Positions 8,246 to 18,288 of a stretch of DNA of 44,281 bases are shown piece after piece. Position 1 is the first letter of the stretch; every line of letters begins with the position of its first letter. The stretch comes from an uncultured Bacilli bacterium. Lineage in GTDB: Bacteria; Bacillota_I; Bacilli_A; RFN20; CAG-631. The notes under the pieces are model-generated. The model saw only the letters and a program-made list of their open reading frames with translations, was not told where the DNA came from and ran no database searches. The stretch is from contig CANQTM010000011.1 in the NCBI GenBank assembly GCA_947626825.1, forward strand, positions 1 to 44,281, given 5' to 3'. The position numbers and the translations under genes are program-made.

Positions 8246-10204
8246 ATGAATGACAATTTATGCGTAACAACATTACGTTGTTTAGCTTTAGATAGTATAG
8301 ATAAAGCAAATTCTGGTCATCCTGGTATGGCTTTAGGAAGTGCTCCTATTTTACATACAATTTTTTCTAGACATTTAGTCTCAACAGCAGCAGATGCAAA
8401 TTGGATTAAAAGAGATCGTTTTGTTTTATCATCAGGACATGCTAGTTCTTTATTATATGCTATGCTTCATTTAACAGGTTATGATATATCACTAGATGAT
8501 TTAAAAAATTTTAGACAATTACATTCTAAAACACCTGGTCATCCTGAATATAAAGTTACAGATGGAGTTGATATTTCAACTGGTCCATTAGGTCAAGGAA
8601 TTGCCAATGCTGTAGGTATGGCAATGGCAGAAGCACATCTTTGTGCCTTATATCCAAATTTAAAACATGTTTTGTCACATAGAACATATGTTTTATGTGG
8701 TGATGGTGATTTAGAGGAAGGTATTGCTTTAGAAGCCATGTCACTTGCTGGAACATATAAACTTTCAAAGCTTATAATATGTTATGACAATAACGATGTA
8801 ACTTTAGATGGGCCTTTAGCACAATCATCTACTGATGATATAGTTAAAAAAGTTGAAGCTATGGGTTTTAATGTTGTAGTTGTAAATGATGGAAATGATG
8901 TTGATAGCATTGATAATGCCATTACTTCTTGCAAAGAACAAAATGAAAAACCAAGTCTAATTGTTATTAAAACAATTATAGGATATGGTTCAGAAAAACA
9001 AGGTACAAATGCAGTTCATGGATCACCATTAACAAAAAGTGGTAGTAAAATTGCCAAAGAATTTTTTAATTGGAATTATGATGATTTTTATGTACCTGAA
9101 GAGGTAAAAGATGATTATAAAGATAGTTATGTTGCAAGAGGACTACTAGCTTATATGCAATATAATAAAGATGTTGATCGTTTAGATGATGAAAATAGAC
9201 AAATTTTAGAAAATTTATTAAATTGTGATGTGACATCTAAAATTAAAGAATTTATACCTAATTATGTTGAAGGATATTTTGAAGCGACAAGAAATGTATC
9301 ACAAGAACTTTTAAATATATATTCAGAACATACAAATTTACTATTTGGTGGTTCTGCCGATGTTGCATCATCAGTAAAAACTATTTTAAAAAACAAGACA
9401 ACATTTGATTCTAATAATTATCAAGGCCAAAATATTAATTTTGGTATTAGAGAACATGCAATGTGTGCTATAGCAAATGGTATTGCTGCACATGGTGGAT
9501 TAAGACCATATGTTGGTAGTTTCTTAGTCTTTTCAGATTATGCAAGAGGTGCCTTAAGAATGGCAGCTTTAATGGGACTTCCTGTTACTTATTTATTTTC
9601 ACATGATTCTATTGCTGTCGGTGAAGATGGACCTACTCATCAACCAATTGAACAATTATCCTCATTACGACTAATTCCTAATTTTAATGTTATTAGACCA
9701 TGTGATGCAAATGAAACAGCTGGTGCATATGAAATTGCCTTTTCATCAAAAAATACTCCAACAGCAATTATTCTTTCAAGGCAAAACTTGAAAACTATTC
9801 GAGGATGTTCTAAAAATAAAGTTAAACGTGGAGCTTATGTTTTGTCTTATGAGAAAGAACATCTTGATGCCATATTAATTGCAACAGGTAGTGAAGTATT
9901 TTTGGCATATGAAGCATCAGAAGCCCTTTTAGAAGAAGGTATAGATGTTCGTGTTGTATCTATGCCATCGACATTCTTATTTGATAAACAAAAAAATGGT
10001 TATAAAGAAAGTGTCTTACCATCAAGTTGCGAAAATATATTAGCTATTGAAATGGGAAAAGGCGATTTATGGTACAAATATGCTAAAAATGTAATGTCAA
10101 TTGATACATTTGGTTTATCCGGCCCATATAAAAATGTCATGAATTATTTTCATTTCAATGTTGATAATGTTATTGAAATTGTTAAACAAATGTTAAAAAA
10201 ATAA
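8246..10204 (+). CDS. tkt: Transketolase
   Basis: Thiamine-diphosphate enzyme of the non-oxidative pentose phosphate pathway, 652 residues. Visible: DKANSGHPGMALGSAP, SSGHASSLLYAML, STGPLGQGIANAVGMA, the TPP/Mg motif GDGDLEEGIALEA with the following N about 25 residues on, the catalytic-Glu region FGIREHAMCAIANGIA, and DGPTHQPIEQL. Last gene of the apt-rsh-hisS-aspS-tkt operon. Its stop codon lies inside the terminator stem. The ribosome site aaagga is about 11 bases from the ATG. Confidence 0.97.
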   Translation: MNDNLCVTTLRCLALDSIDKANSGHPGMALGSAPILHTIFSRHLVSTAADANWIKRDRFVLSSGHASSLLYAMLHLTGYDISLDDLKNFRQLHSKTPGHPEYKVTDGVDISTGPLGQGIANAVGMAMAEAHLCALYPNLKHVLSHRTYVLCGDGDLEEGIALEAMSLAGTYKLSKLIICYDNNDVTLDGPLAQSSTDDIVKKVEAMGFNVVVVNDGNDVDSIDNAITSCKEQNEKPSLIVIKTIIGYGSEKQGTNAVHGSPLTKSGSKIAKEFFNWNYDDFYVPEEVKDDYKDSYVARGLLAYMQYNKDVDRLDDENRQILENLLNCDVTSKIKEFIPNYVEGYFEATRNVSQELLNIYSEHTNLLFGGSADVASSVKTILKNKTTFDSNNYQGQNINFGIREHAMCAIANGIAAHGGLRPYVGSFLVFSDYARGALRMAALMGLPVTYLFSHDSIAVGEDGPTHQPIEQLSSLRLIPNFNVIRPCDANETAGAYEIAFSSKNTPTAIILSRQNLKTIRGCSKNKVKRGAYVLSYEKEHLDAILIATGSEVFLAYEASEALLEEGIDVRVVSMPSTFLFDKQKNGYKESVLPSSCENILAIEMGKGDLWYKYAKNVMSIDTFGLSGPYKNVMNYFHFNVDNVIEIVKQMLKK

Positions 10205-10224
10205 GCTCTAATGCTTATTTTTTT
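10199..10224. terminator. Bidirectional terminator between tkt and the protease gene
   Basis: aaataagc (10199-10206)/gcttattt (10213-10220) with a 6-base loop, flanked by A and T runs so that it reads as a terminator on both strands. It includes the tkt stop codon and serves the converging minus-strand gene ending at 10223. Confidence 0.8.
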
Positions 10225-11695
10225 ATTTAAGTGTAATGGTAATTGTTGCTGTTAAATTATCATTATTTATTTCATTAATTACAAAATTATATTTATTTGG
10301 AAGACGATAAGTTCTATTTAAAGTATAGAAAAAGTCTCTATTTTTTGCACAAATTTCAGTATATTCTGACGATGTATAATAATATGAGCCTAATGAAGGT
10401 GTTGAAGTATTATTAATAGCATTAATTAAATTTTTAGATGTATATGAATTATCATATTTTAAAGTTTCATATATTTCTCCATTTGATTTAATATTTTCTA
10501 ATACTCCATTTACTTCATAAATGCGAATGCCATTTTTATTTACATATAAATATTCATCTTTTAAAACAATGGAATTACAATTATTAAAACAAATTAAGTA
10601 ATATGTTTGGAATATACCATTTTTTGAATCAAACTCATCAATAGGTAATAAAATTGTATCCCCACCACGATCATAACTATTTAATGTATAAGTATATTTT
10701 TTTTCTTTTTCAAAATCAGGTATATATACATAATCTATCCATCCTAACATCATTTTAGATAAAGGATTAAAATCGCCAAAAGTGGCATCCATCATATCAT
10801 ATCCACCTAGTCCACCACGATTAAAGCCAACTCTTGAATCATAATCATAATAATCAGGCAAACCAAATAAATGACCACTTTCATGAATGTACGTTCTTGC
10901 ATTGCAAGATTCATCATCTTCAAATAAAAAATTTAAAGATGCAAAAACAAATTGAAAAGGATAAACTTTATCATATGATTTTGGTTCAAGAGTATATGTC
11001 TCATATGCCCACCAAAAACTATCATCTTTATAATCAATTGGATGATTATAAATAATGTGAATGCTATCAACAGCTTTATCATTATTACTATCATATTTAC
11101 TATAATCAATTAAATTATCATAAGCACTTATAACTTCATCAAAAATTTCATAAGCTCCAGCCATTTCATCATATATATTATTTTTTAAATTTTTATAATA
11201 TGAGCTTTTATGTGAAAGTGATAACCAGCCAAATACATCATAGCTTAAATTTAATTGTCCATATGAAATATTATAATAATATGAAGAAACACTTTGATAA
11301 GTTGGATAAATATTTTTATATTCATTATTTTTTAAAGGATAATCAGGAAAATCAACCAAAAATACAAGTCCTTTGATTTCTCCTTTTGAAGGTGTATTTT
11401 GTTCATTTATTTCTAAATCATACATATTTTTTGTAAGATGTGTTTTAGATGATAAATCAATTTGATATTTTTCATTACTAATCAAAGATTTGCCTCCATT
11501 ATCAACTAAAGAATTAAAAGCATTATTTACTAATGCAGTTGTATTACCATTATCTTCATGAAAAAAAGATTCAAAACTACTTGTATCAATTGATGTTGAA
11601 TTTTTAAAGACACTTAGTAGATCATCATAAAAACAAGAAGTTAATGATAAAATAATGGCAAAATTTATTAAAAAAGCAAACATTTTTTTCTTCAA
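10223..11695 (-). CDS. Secreted M6-type metalloprotease lipoprotein
   Basis: 490-residue extracellular zinc protease. Signal peptide 1-20 ends in lipobox LTSC with Cys21 as the lipidated residue. The catalytic motif HESGHLFGLPDYYD (271-284) matches the HExxHxxGxxD signature of M6/immune inhibitor A-like peptidases. GLGGYDMMDATFGDFNP followed by SKMMLGW is the second family hallmark, and DSNNDKAVD (202-210) resembles a calcium loop. The start is TTG at 11695: gaggtg lies 8 bases upstream of it but about 20 from the next ATG (11683). The substrate is unknown; feeding on host or environmental protein is an inference. Confidence 0.9.
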   Translation of the reverse strand: MKKKMFAFLINFAIILSLTSCFYDDLLSVFKNSTSIDTSSFESFFHEDNGNTTALVNNAFNSLVDNGGKSLISNEKYQIDLSSKTHLTKNMYDLEINEQNTPSKGEIKGLVFLVDFPDYPLKNNEYKNIYPTYQSVSSYYYNISYGQLNLSYDVFGWLSLSHKSSYYKNLKNNIYDEMAGAYEIFDEVISAYDNLIDYSKYDSNNDKAVDSIHIIYNHPIDYKDDSFWWAYETYTLEPKSYDKVYPFQFVFASLNFLFEDDESCNARTYIHESGHLFGLPDYYDYDSRVGFNRGGLGGYDMMDATFGDFNPLSKMMLGWIDYVYIPDFEKEKKYTYTLNSYDRGGDTILLPIDEFDSKNGIFQTYYLICFNNCNSIVLKDEYLYVNKNGIRIYEVNGVLENIKSNGEIYETLKYDNSYTSKNLINAINNTSTPSLGSYYYTSSEYTEICAKNRDFFYTLNRTYRLPNKYNFVINEINNDNLTATITITLK

Positions 11696-11724
11696 AATAA
11701 TTCACCTCTTTAAAGATTAATTAT

Positions 11725-11733
11725 ATTATACCA
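11725..11733 (-). promoter_or_regulatory. Extended -10 promoter of the protease gene
   Basis: On the minus strand TGGTATAAT forms an extended -10 about 30 bases before the TTG start, with no clear -35. Confidence 0.6.
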
Positions 11734-11777
11734 CGTATTTAAAATTTTGATATATTTATAATATTAAATAATATTTC

Positions 11778-11806
11778 TTGAGAATAAAGGCAAAATATAG
11801 TATTAT
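11778..11806 (+). promoter_or_regulatory. yneF promoter
   Basis: TTGAGA (11778-11783), 17-base spacer, TATTAT (11801-11806). The predicted start near 11813 gives a leader of about 59 bases. Confidence 0.75.
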
Positions 11807-11816
11807 ATTTACGACT

Positions 11817-11857
11817 AGGAGGAAAAGTTAATAAGTAACATAAATTTTACTTATTAA
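11817..11857 (+). promoter_or_regulatory. Shine-Dalgarno followed by a perfect hairpin in the yneF leader
   Basis: AGGAGG (11817-11822) is followed 5 bases later by ttaataagtaa (11828-11838), an 8-base loop and ttacttattaa (11847-11857), perfect 11-base arms. The only ATG in frame is at 11872, 49 bases after AGGAGG, and no other good ribosome site precedes it. Folding the hairpin would bring the two to about 19 bases apart. Confidence 0.6.
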
Positions 11858-11871
11858 TATAAAAAAAGATT

Positions 11872-12105
11872 ATGCATATAATTACATTAGTAAATGTTTG
11901 GGGATCAATTGGTTTTATAGCTTTAGGATTAGTAATAGGTTTAGTTGCTGGCTTTTTCATTTCAAGAGCTGTATTTAAAAGACAATTAAAGAAAAATCCA
12001 CCAATTACTGAAAAGCAAATAAGGGCATTATATATGCAAATGGGTAGAAAACCTTCAGAAGCTCAAATTAGAGCTGCTATGAGAGCAATGAATCAACAAA
12101 ATTAA
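11872..12105 (+). CDS. yneF: YneF family (UPF0154) small membrane protein
   Basis: 77-residue protein with one N-terminal membrane helix (about 10-33, glycine-rich, ending GFFISR) and a cytoplasmic tail with KKNPPITEKQIRALYMQMGRKPSE, the UPF0154 signature. Length and layout match Bacillus YneF. Biochemical function is unknown in the family. It is a single gene with its own promoter and a terminator shared with convergent plsY. The start codon is unusual for its distance from the only strong ribosome site. Confidence 0.92.
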   Translation: MHIITLVNVWGSIGFIALGLVIGLVAGFFISRAVFKRQLKKNPPITEKQIRALYMQMGRKPSEAQIRAAMRAMNQQN

Positions 12106-12106
12106 G

Positions 12107-12137
12107 AAAAAATCTCAGTTCATTCTTGAGATTTTTT
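12107..12137. terminator. Bidirectional terminator between yneF and plsY
   Basis: aaaaaatctca (12107-12117) and tgagatttttt (12127-12137) are perfect 11-base arms with a 9-base loop. A run on one side and T run on the other make it work in both directions. The plsY stop codon lies in the loop. Confidence 0.9.
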
Positions 12138-12839
12138 ATTTTCTAAATTTTTCTTCTTTGAAAATTTAAATTGCTTTTCTTCGTGTTTAAACAATCTTTT
12201 AATATTTGGTATGTGCCTACAAATAAGTAGCGTGCCAAGTATAAATATTGTAATACTAAAAATTATTTCAGGAATTTTATTATTTGGATCAAAATTTAGA
12301 TTATTAAATAAATAACTATTTCTTAAAAATGGTATAAAATGCAAAATCATAACAATAATAGCAGCACTAATTGAACTTAAAGAGACAATTCTTGAAATCA
12401 AAAATACAATAATAAATGTACCTAAGGCTAAAAGTGCTAAACGATAATTCATAAATATTAAAAAACCAAAAATACTTGCAACAGCTTTACCACCTTTAAA
12501 TTTTGTAAATATTGGAAAGCAATGACCAATACATACAAAAATTCCAGTAATATAATATATAGATGGTAAATAATCATTATAGGATGTATCAATTGCATTT
12601 TTTGATATTGTATACATTATAAAAGGGACTAAGCCACCTTTTAACGCATCTAAAATTAAAGTGATTAGACCTGCACCAATTCCTAATGTTCTAGCAACAT
12701 TAGTAGATCCTAAATTTCCAGATCCATATTCTCTTACATCTGTTTTATAAAAAATTTTACCAATAATTAAAGCAAACGGAATTGAACCAAATAAATATCC
12801 AACAACCATGCTTATTACAATAAAAACATATAATTCCAT
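12120..12839 (-). CDS. plsY: Acyl-phosphate:glycerol-3-phosphate acyltransferase
   Basis: PlsY transfers an acyl group from acyl-phosphate to glycerol-3-phosphate, the first membrane step of phospholipid synthesis. The 239-residue protein has several membrane helices and the three family motifs: GYLFGSIPFALIIGK, GSGNLGSTNVARTLG (about 40-54) and FTKFKGGKAVASIFG (about 111-125). The C-terminus extends about 25 lysine-rich residues past the last helix. The ATG is preceded by aagga. It is transcribed divergently from parE, a conserved Firmicutes arrangement. Confidence 0.95.
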   Translation of the reverse strand: MELYVFIVISMVVGYLFGSIPFALIIGKIFYKTDVREYGSGNLGSTNVARTLGIGAGLITLILDALKGGLVPFIMYTISKNAIDTSYNDYLPSIYYITGIFVCIGHCFPIFTKFKGGKAVASIFGFLIFMNYRLALLALGTFIIVFLISRIVSLSSISAAIIVMILHFIPFLRNSYLFNNLNFDPNNKIPEIIFSITIFILGTLLICRHIPNIKRLFKHEEKQFKFSKKKNLENKKSQE

Positions 12840-12876
12840 TAAAAATATTCCTTTTTTTTCTTTATTATTTTACTTT

Positions 12877-12894
12877 AATATATTATAATATATT
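12877..12894. promoter_or_regulatory. Palindrome carrying -10 boxes for plsY and parE
   Basis: aatatattataatatatt is a perfect 18-base palindrome with TATAAT/ATTATA at its centre, so it can supply a -10 on both strands between the divergent genes. Neither strand has a convincing -35. Confidence 0.45.
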
Positions 12895-12951
12895 TATTCA
12901 AAAGGCAAACAACATTTTGTTTTTTTTGTATGTGTAGGGAGGTAAGGATTA

Positions 12952-14922
12952 ATGAGTGAAAAGGTAATTGGCCAATATAATGAAGATGATATTCAGATAC
13001 TTGAAGGTCTTGAGGCAGTTAGAAAAAGACCAGGTATGTATATTGGTTCAGTTGATAGTCGCGGTCTTCATCATCTAATATGGGAAATTGTTGATAATGC
13101 AGTTGATGAAGCTTTAGCAGGTTTTGGTAAAGAAATTACTGTTAAAATTTTAAAAGATAATTCTGTTGAAGTTTCTGATAATGGTCGTGGCGTTCCAGTT
13201 GGAATGCATAAATCAGGAAAACCTACTCCAGAAGTTGTATATACTAAATTACATGCTGGTGGAAAATTTTCATCAACAGGTGGTTATAAAACAGCAAGTG
13301 GCTTACATGGTGTTGGTGCTAGTGTTGTTAATGCACTAAGTGAATCAATGGATGTAACTATTACAAGAGATTATAAAGTTTATCAAATACAATTTGAAAA
13401 AGGTGGCAAAATTAAAACACCTTTACATGAAATAGGAACAACTACAACTAAAAAAAGTGGTACTGTTGTTCATTTTAAACCAGATAGAACAATTTTTACT
13501 ACTACTAATTTTTCACATACTGTAATTGTAGAAAGATTAAAAGAAACTGCTTTCTTAATGCCAAGCATTAGTTTTGTATTCATTGATGAAACAATTAATA
13601 AAAAAGAAACATATTGTTATGAAAATGGTGTTGCTGAATTCGTTAAATACAATACTGAAAATAGAACAAGACTACATGATATAGTACAAATTAAAGGTGC
13701 CCAAGATGGTATTTCTATTGATATGGCATTTGTATATACAGATGATTATAATGATGATGAAAGTTCATTAAAATCATATGTCAATAATGTTAGAACAAAA
13801 GATGGTGGTACTCATGAAATTGGTTTAAGAAGTGCCATGACTAAAACATTTAATGCTTATGCTGAAGAAGCAGGATTGTTATCTAAAGCTAAAATTAAAT
13901 CATTAGATGCTAAAGATATCCGTGAAGGTGTTAATATTGTTTTATCAGTTAAAATACCTGAAGATTTATTACAATTTGAGTCACAGACTAAATCAAAACT
14001 TGGAACACCAATAGCAAGAACTGTTTGTGATAATGTCATTGGTGAAAAATTAATGTATTATTTAACAGAACATAAAGATGTTGCATTATTATTAGTTAAT
14101 AAATTTATTAAAGCTCAACAAGTACGTGAAGCTGTAAGAAAAGCTCGTGATGAAGCAAGAAATGGTAAAAAAGCTGTGAAACAAGAACGAATCATTTCTG
14201 ATAAATTAGCACCTGCTCAATCTAAAGATTCACGTATGACTGAACTATTTTTAGTCGAAGGTGATTCAGCTGGTGGTAGTGCAAAACAAGGAAGAAATTC
14301 AAAATATCAAGCCATTTTACCTTTAAGAGGTAAAGTCATTAATTCTGAAAAGCAAAAATTAGCTGATTTATTAAAAAATGAAGAAATAAATACAATAATA
14401 TACACAGTTGGTGCTGGCGTTGGGGAAGATTTTGATGCTAATCGTTCAAATTATGATAAAATTGTCATCATGACCGATGCTGATACAGATGGCGCACATA
14501 TTCAAGTTTTACTTTTAACATTTTTCTTTAGATTTATGAAAGGTCTAATAGAACAAGGAAAAGTATATGTTGCAATGCCTCCTTTATATAAAGTTTTTAA
14601 AAAGACAAGTAAAGGCGAAATATCAAGATATGCTTGGAATGATATTGATTTATCTCAAGCAAAAAAAGAAATTGGGGACAATGCCAAAGTACAAAGATAT
14701 AAAGGATTAGGTGAAATGAATCCTGATCAACTTTGGGAAACAACTATGAATCCAAAAACTCGTTCATTATTAAGAGTTGAAATAAATGATTATGATGTTG
14801 CTGATCGCCGTTTATCAACATTAATGGGTGACAATGCTGCTATTCGTCGTGAATGGATTGAAGAAAATGTTCATTTTACTTTGGAAGATGACTTTAGATT
14901 GGATGGTGATAATAATGGCTAA
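12952..14922 (+). CDS. parE: DNA topoisomerase IV subunit B
   Basis: ATPase subunit of topoisomerase IV, which decatenates daughter chromosomes. 656 residues: GHKL ATPase ([54 protein letters not shown]), transducer domain, then TOPRIM ([28 protein letters not shown]) and C-terminal [19 protein letters not shown]. The TKLHAGGKF form, the plsY neighbour and the following parC favour ParE over GyrB. A strong gggagg site precedes the ATG. Confidence 0.95.
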   Translation: MSEKVIGQYNEDDIQILEGLEAVRKRPGMYIGSVDSRGLHHLIWEIVDNAVDEALAGFGKEITVKILKDNSVEVSDNGRGVPVGMHKSGKPTPEVVYTKLHAGGKFSSTGGYKTASGLHGVGASVVNALSESMDVTITRDYKVYQIQFEKGGKIKTPLHEIGTTTTKKSGTVVHFKPDRTIFTTTNFSHTVIVERLKETAFLMPSISFVFIDETINKKETYCYENGVAEFVKYNTENRTRLHDIVQIKGAQDGISIDMAFVYTDDYNDDESSLKSYVNNVRTKDGGTHEIGLRSAMTKTFNAYAEEAGLLSKAKIKSLDAKDIREGVNIVLSVKIPEDLLQFESQTKSKLGTPIARTVCDNVIGEKLMYYLTEHKDVALLLVNKFIKAQQVREAVRKARDEARNGKKAVKQERIISDKLAPAQSKDSRMTELFLVEGDSAGGSAKQGRNSKYQAILPLRGKVINSEKQKLADLLKNEEINTIIYTVGAGVGEDFDANRSNYDKIVIMTDADTDGAHIQVLLLTFFFRFMKGLIEQGKVYVAMPPLYKVFKKTSKGEISRYAWNDIDLSQAKKEIGDNAKVQRYKGLGEMNPDQLWETTMNPKTRSLLRVEINDYDVADRRLSTLMGDNAAIRREWIEENVHFTLEDDFRLDGDNNG

Positions 14923-17530
14923 AAAGAAACAAGTAAATCAAAACGATTTAGACTTTTTAGGCGTTAATGAAGAAAATGTCATTAAATCGCCATTTGAAGA
15001 TGTTATTGGAGAAAGATTTGGGGATTATTCAAAATATATTATTCAAGATCGCGCCTTACCTGATTTAAGAGATGGTTTAAAGCCTGTTCAAAGAAGAATT
15101 TTATTTGGTATGAAAGAATCTGGTATGGTAGCTACAAGTGATTATAAAAAATCAGCACGTATTGTTGGTGATGTCATGGGAAAATATCATCCACATGGTG
15201 ATTCATCAATATATGAAGCAATGGTTCGTATGTCACAATGGTGGAAAAATTCAGAAACATTTATAGATATGCATGGAAACAATGGCTCAATGGATGATGA
15301 TCCAGCAGCGGCAATGCGTTATACTGAAGCTCGCTTATCGCCAATTGCCATGGAAATGCTTCGTGATATAGATAAAGATACAGTAGAAATGGCTTATAAC
15401 TTTGATGATACTTTATTAGAGCCAACAGTTCTACCTGCAAGATTTCCAAATTTGTTAGTAAATGGTGCAAAAGGTATTGCTGCAGGATTTGCAACAGATA
15501 TTCCTCCACACAATTTAGGTGAAGTTATAGATGGCGTTATTGCAAGAATAAAATCACCAAATTGTCGTTTAGAAACAATTTTAGATATTATCCCTGGCCC
15601 TGATTTTCCAACTGGTGGTATTATTATGGGCAAACAAGGTATTATTGATGCCTATACAACTGGAAAAGGAAGAATTATAATTCGTTCAAAATGCGATGTT
15701 ATAACAAATGATGAAAAACAAAGACAAATAGTTATTAGTGAAATACCTTATGATGTCATAAAAGTGCAATTAGTACGTCGTATAGATGAAATTAGATTTA
15801 ATAAAGAAATTTGGGGCATTGAAGAAGTTAGAGATGAAACAGATAGAAACGGCCTTAAAATTGTTTTAGATATAACTGATGATGCTAATGCTGATTTAAT
15901 CTTAAATTATTTATATAAAAATTCCGATTTACAAATTTCATATAATTTTAATGTAGTTACTATTGACAATAGAACACCTCGTTTAACAGGTATTTTAGAT
16001 ATTTTAGATTCATATATTGCTCATCAAAAAGATGTAGTGCTTCGTCGTTCACATTATGATTATAATAAATGTTCTGATAGATTACACATAGATGAAGGTC
16101 TAATTAAAGCAATTTCTATTTTGGATGATGTAATTAATACAATTAGAGCATCTAAAAATAAGGCAGATAGTAAACAAAATTTAATTGATAAATTTAAATT
16201 TACAGAACGTCAAGCCGAAGCAATTGTAATGTTGCAATTGTATCGTTTATCATCAACTGATATAACAACAATTCAAAATGAAATTATTGATTTAAAAAAT
16301 CAAATGAAAGAACTTAATTTAATAATTAATGATGAAAATGAATTAAAAAAAGTTATTATTTCAGAATTAAGAGAAATAAAATCAAAATTTGCACGTCCTA
16401 GAAAATCACAAATTGTTGATGAAATTGCTGAAATTGTTATTGATAAGATTTCAACAATTGTTAAAGAAGAATGTATGGTTGTTGTTACAAGAGATGGTTA
16501 TGCAAAACGAACAAATTTAAAATCATATAATTCAGCAACTTCAAAAATTCCTGGTTTTAAAGAACAAGATGCTATTGTATCTATTGTTAAAGCAACTACA
16601 CTTGATACATTATTATGTTTTACAAGTGGTGGAAATTATATTTATCTTCCTGTATATGAATTAACTGATAATAAATGGAAAGATGAAGGAACTCATATCA
16701 ATAATATTTGTTCATACGATGGCAGCGAAAAAATTATCAATGTCATTTGTGTTAATAAATTTAGAGATGATTTATATATAGTATTAGCCTCAAGTAATGC
16801 TAGTATTAAACGTACTTTATTGAGTGATTTTGTTGTAAATCGTTATAGTAAAGCTTTAAATTGTATGAAACTAGCAGAGAATGAAAAATTAGTTGGTGCC
16901 TTTTTAACAATGGGTAATACAGAAATTGCCGTCTTATATGCTGGTGGACAATTAATTCGATATGATGAAAATCAAATTCCAATTGTAGGTGTCAAAGCTG
17001 GTGGTGTAAGAAGTGGATCAAGAGCTATAACTACTCCATTAGTTGGTGCTGTTGCATTATATGCAGATAGTAAAGCACAAATGATGATTGCCACAGATAA
17101 AGGTGGAGTTAGACCAATTTATTTAAGAAATATAAATGTAACAAGTAGAAATACAATTGGTACATTATCATTTAAATCATTTAAAACAGATCATCACGAT
17201 GGTGTTGGTTTAATTACATATAATAATGATGATGTAATTCAAGTTGTATCTAACTTTAAATCAATATCAATAAATGCCAAAGATGTACCATATCAACCAA
17301 TGGATCGCATTATTAATCGCTATATTGATTTACAAAAACTTGAAAAAGTTTTAGCCATTACAAATAGTCATACTATCTATGTTGATGATACAATTAAGGC
17401 TGTTAAACCAACAAAAAAAGAAGAAAAAATGGCCTCATTTGATGAAAATAAAGCCATAGATGATGACGAAAAAAATGCAAAGAAAGAAAAATATAGAAAT
17501 CTTTCAATAGATGATTTATTTAAATTATAG
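14915..17530 (+). CDS. parC: DNA topoisomerase IV subunit A
   Basis: DNA-cleaving subunit of topoisomerase IV, 871 residues. The N-terminal winged-helix region has [39 protein letters not shown] and the active tyrosine in [10 protein letters not shown]. The tower and coiled coil lie around residues 370-510, followed by a beta-pinwheel C-terminal domain and a lysine/aspartate-rich tail. The quinolone-resistance region reads [10 protein letters not shown], the usual sensitive form. The ATG at 14915 overlaps the parE end by 8 bases and starts the Lys-rich MAKKKQ; a longer frame into parE lacks a ribosome site. Its end overlaps convergent sigK by 11 bases. Confidence 0.95.
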   Translation: MAKKKQVNQNDLDFLGVNEENVIKSPFEDVIGERFGDYSKYIIQDRALPDLRDGLKPVQRRILFGMKESGMVATSDYKKSARIVGDVMGKYHPHGDSSIYEAMVRMSQWWKNSETFIDMHGNNGSMDDDPAAAMRYTEARLSPIAMEMLRDIDKDTVEMAYNFDDTLLEPTVLPARFPNLLVNGAKGIAAGFATDIPPHNLGEVIDGVIARIKSPNCRLETILDIIPGPDFPTGGIIMGKQGIIDAYTTGKGRIIIRSKCDVITNDEKQRQIVISEIPYDVIKVQLVRRIDEIRFNKEIWGIEEVRDETDRNGLKIVLDITDDANADLILNYLYKNSDLQISYNFNVVTIDNRTPRLTGILDILDSYIAHQKDVVLRRSHYDYNKCSDRLHIDEGLIKAISILDDVINTIRASKNKADSKQNLIDKFKFTERQAEAIVMLQLYRLSSTDITTIQNEIIDLKNQMKELNLIINDENELKKVIISELREIKSKFARPRKSQIVDEIAEIVIDKISTIVKEECMVVVTRDGYAKRTNLKSYNSATSKIPGFKEQDAIVSIVKATTLDTLLCFTSGGNYIYLPVYELTDNKWKDEGTHINNICSYDGSEKIINVICVNKFRDDLYIVLASSNASIKRTLLSDFVVNRYSKALNCMKLAENEKLVGAFLTMGNTEIAVLYAGGQLIRYDENQIPIVGVKAGGVRSGSRAITTPLVGAVALYADSKAQMMIATDKGGVRPIYLRNINVTSRNTIGTLSFKSFKTDHHDGVGLITYNNDDVIQVVSNFKSISINAKDVPYQPMDRIINRYIDLQKLEKVLAITNSHTIYVDDTIKAVKPTKKEEKMASFDENKAIDDDEKNAKKEKYRNLSIDDLFKL

Positions 17531-18221
17531 AATTTTCATTTTTACGAAATTCAAAAAGCAATTTATTTAAGGCTTTCTTTTCTATCCTTGAAACATATGA
17601 TCGGGAAATGTTTAACATCTTCCCGATTTCTTTTTGTGTATATTCTTTTTGATTATTTAGTCCATAACGCATTGAAAGAATTTTTAATTCAAAACTATCC
17701 AAACATTTTAAATATTTAAACAATTTTGAAATTTGATTTTCATTGTCAAGTTTTTCATTATAATCAATACTTTCAGATGCTAAAACATCTTCAAGTTTAA
17801 TTTCTTGTCCATCATCATCTTCACCAATTGCATCAAAAATTGATAATGTTGCAATATTCTTTTTGTTACTTCTAATATACATTAATATTTCATTTTCAAT
17901 ACATCTTGATAAATAAGATGATAACTTTGTTGATTTTTCATATGAAAATGTATCTATTGCTTTTATTAATCCTATTGTACCAACACTAATTAAATCATCA
18001 TTTAAAAGACCGCAATTATCATATTTTTTTACTATGTGAGCTACTAGACGCAAATTATGTGTTATTAATTTTTCTCTAGCTTCTTCTTTTTTTTCAGTTT
18101 GTAATAGTTTGATATATTTTTCTTCTTCTTCATCACTCAATTTAGATTTAAAGTTTGATGATTGGACATAACCTACAAAATAGGATAATTCTTTTAATAA
18201 ATTAATAATATTTTGAAACAT
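17520..18221 (-). CDS. sigK: Sporulation sigma factor SigK precursor (pro-sigma-K)
   Basis: 233-residue sigma-70 factor of the late mother-cell sporulation stage. The N-terminus [20 protein letters not shown] corresponds to the inhibitory pro-sequence of Bacillus pro-SigK (KELVFLVSYVK there), predicting processing between Gly17 and Tyr18. Region 2 has [36 protein letters not shown] and [12 protein letters not shown]; region 4 has [26 protein letters not shown]. The ATG at 18221 is chosen because gggggat lies just upstream; an in-frame ATG 12 bases earlier lacks one. Uninterrupted, so no skin-type element. Divergent from yqeG. Confidence 0.93.
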   Translation of the reverse strand: MFQNIINLLKELSYFVGYVQSSNFKSKLSDEEEEKYIKLLQTEKKEEAREKLITHNLRLVAHIVKKYDNCGLLNDDLISVGTIGLIKAIDTFSYEKSTKLSSYLSRCIENEILMYIRSNKKNIATLSIFDAIGEDDDGQEIKLEDVLASESIDYNEKLDNENQISKLFKYLKCLDSFELKILSMRYGLNNQKEYTQKEIGKMLNISRSYVSRIEKKALNKLLFEFRKNENSII

Positions 18222-18266
18222 ATTATCCCCCATTAAAATATTATTTAAAATGTTTTTAAATTATGA

Positions 18267-18272
18267 TATACT
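18267..18272 (+). promoter_or_regulatory. -10 box of the yqeG operon
   Basis: TG-A-TATACT (18264-18272) is an extended -10 with a weak -35 (tttaaa, 18244-18249). It gives a very short leader carrying cggagg at 18278-18283. Confidence 0.6.
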
Positions 18273-18288
18273 TTCAACGGAGGCTTTT

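Noticed and set aside
12952-17530. gyrB-gyrA instead of parE-parC
   Set aside because: TKLHAGGKF, the plsY neighbour and the 8-base overlap between subunits fit topoisomerase IV.
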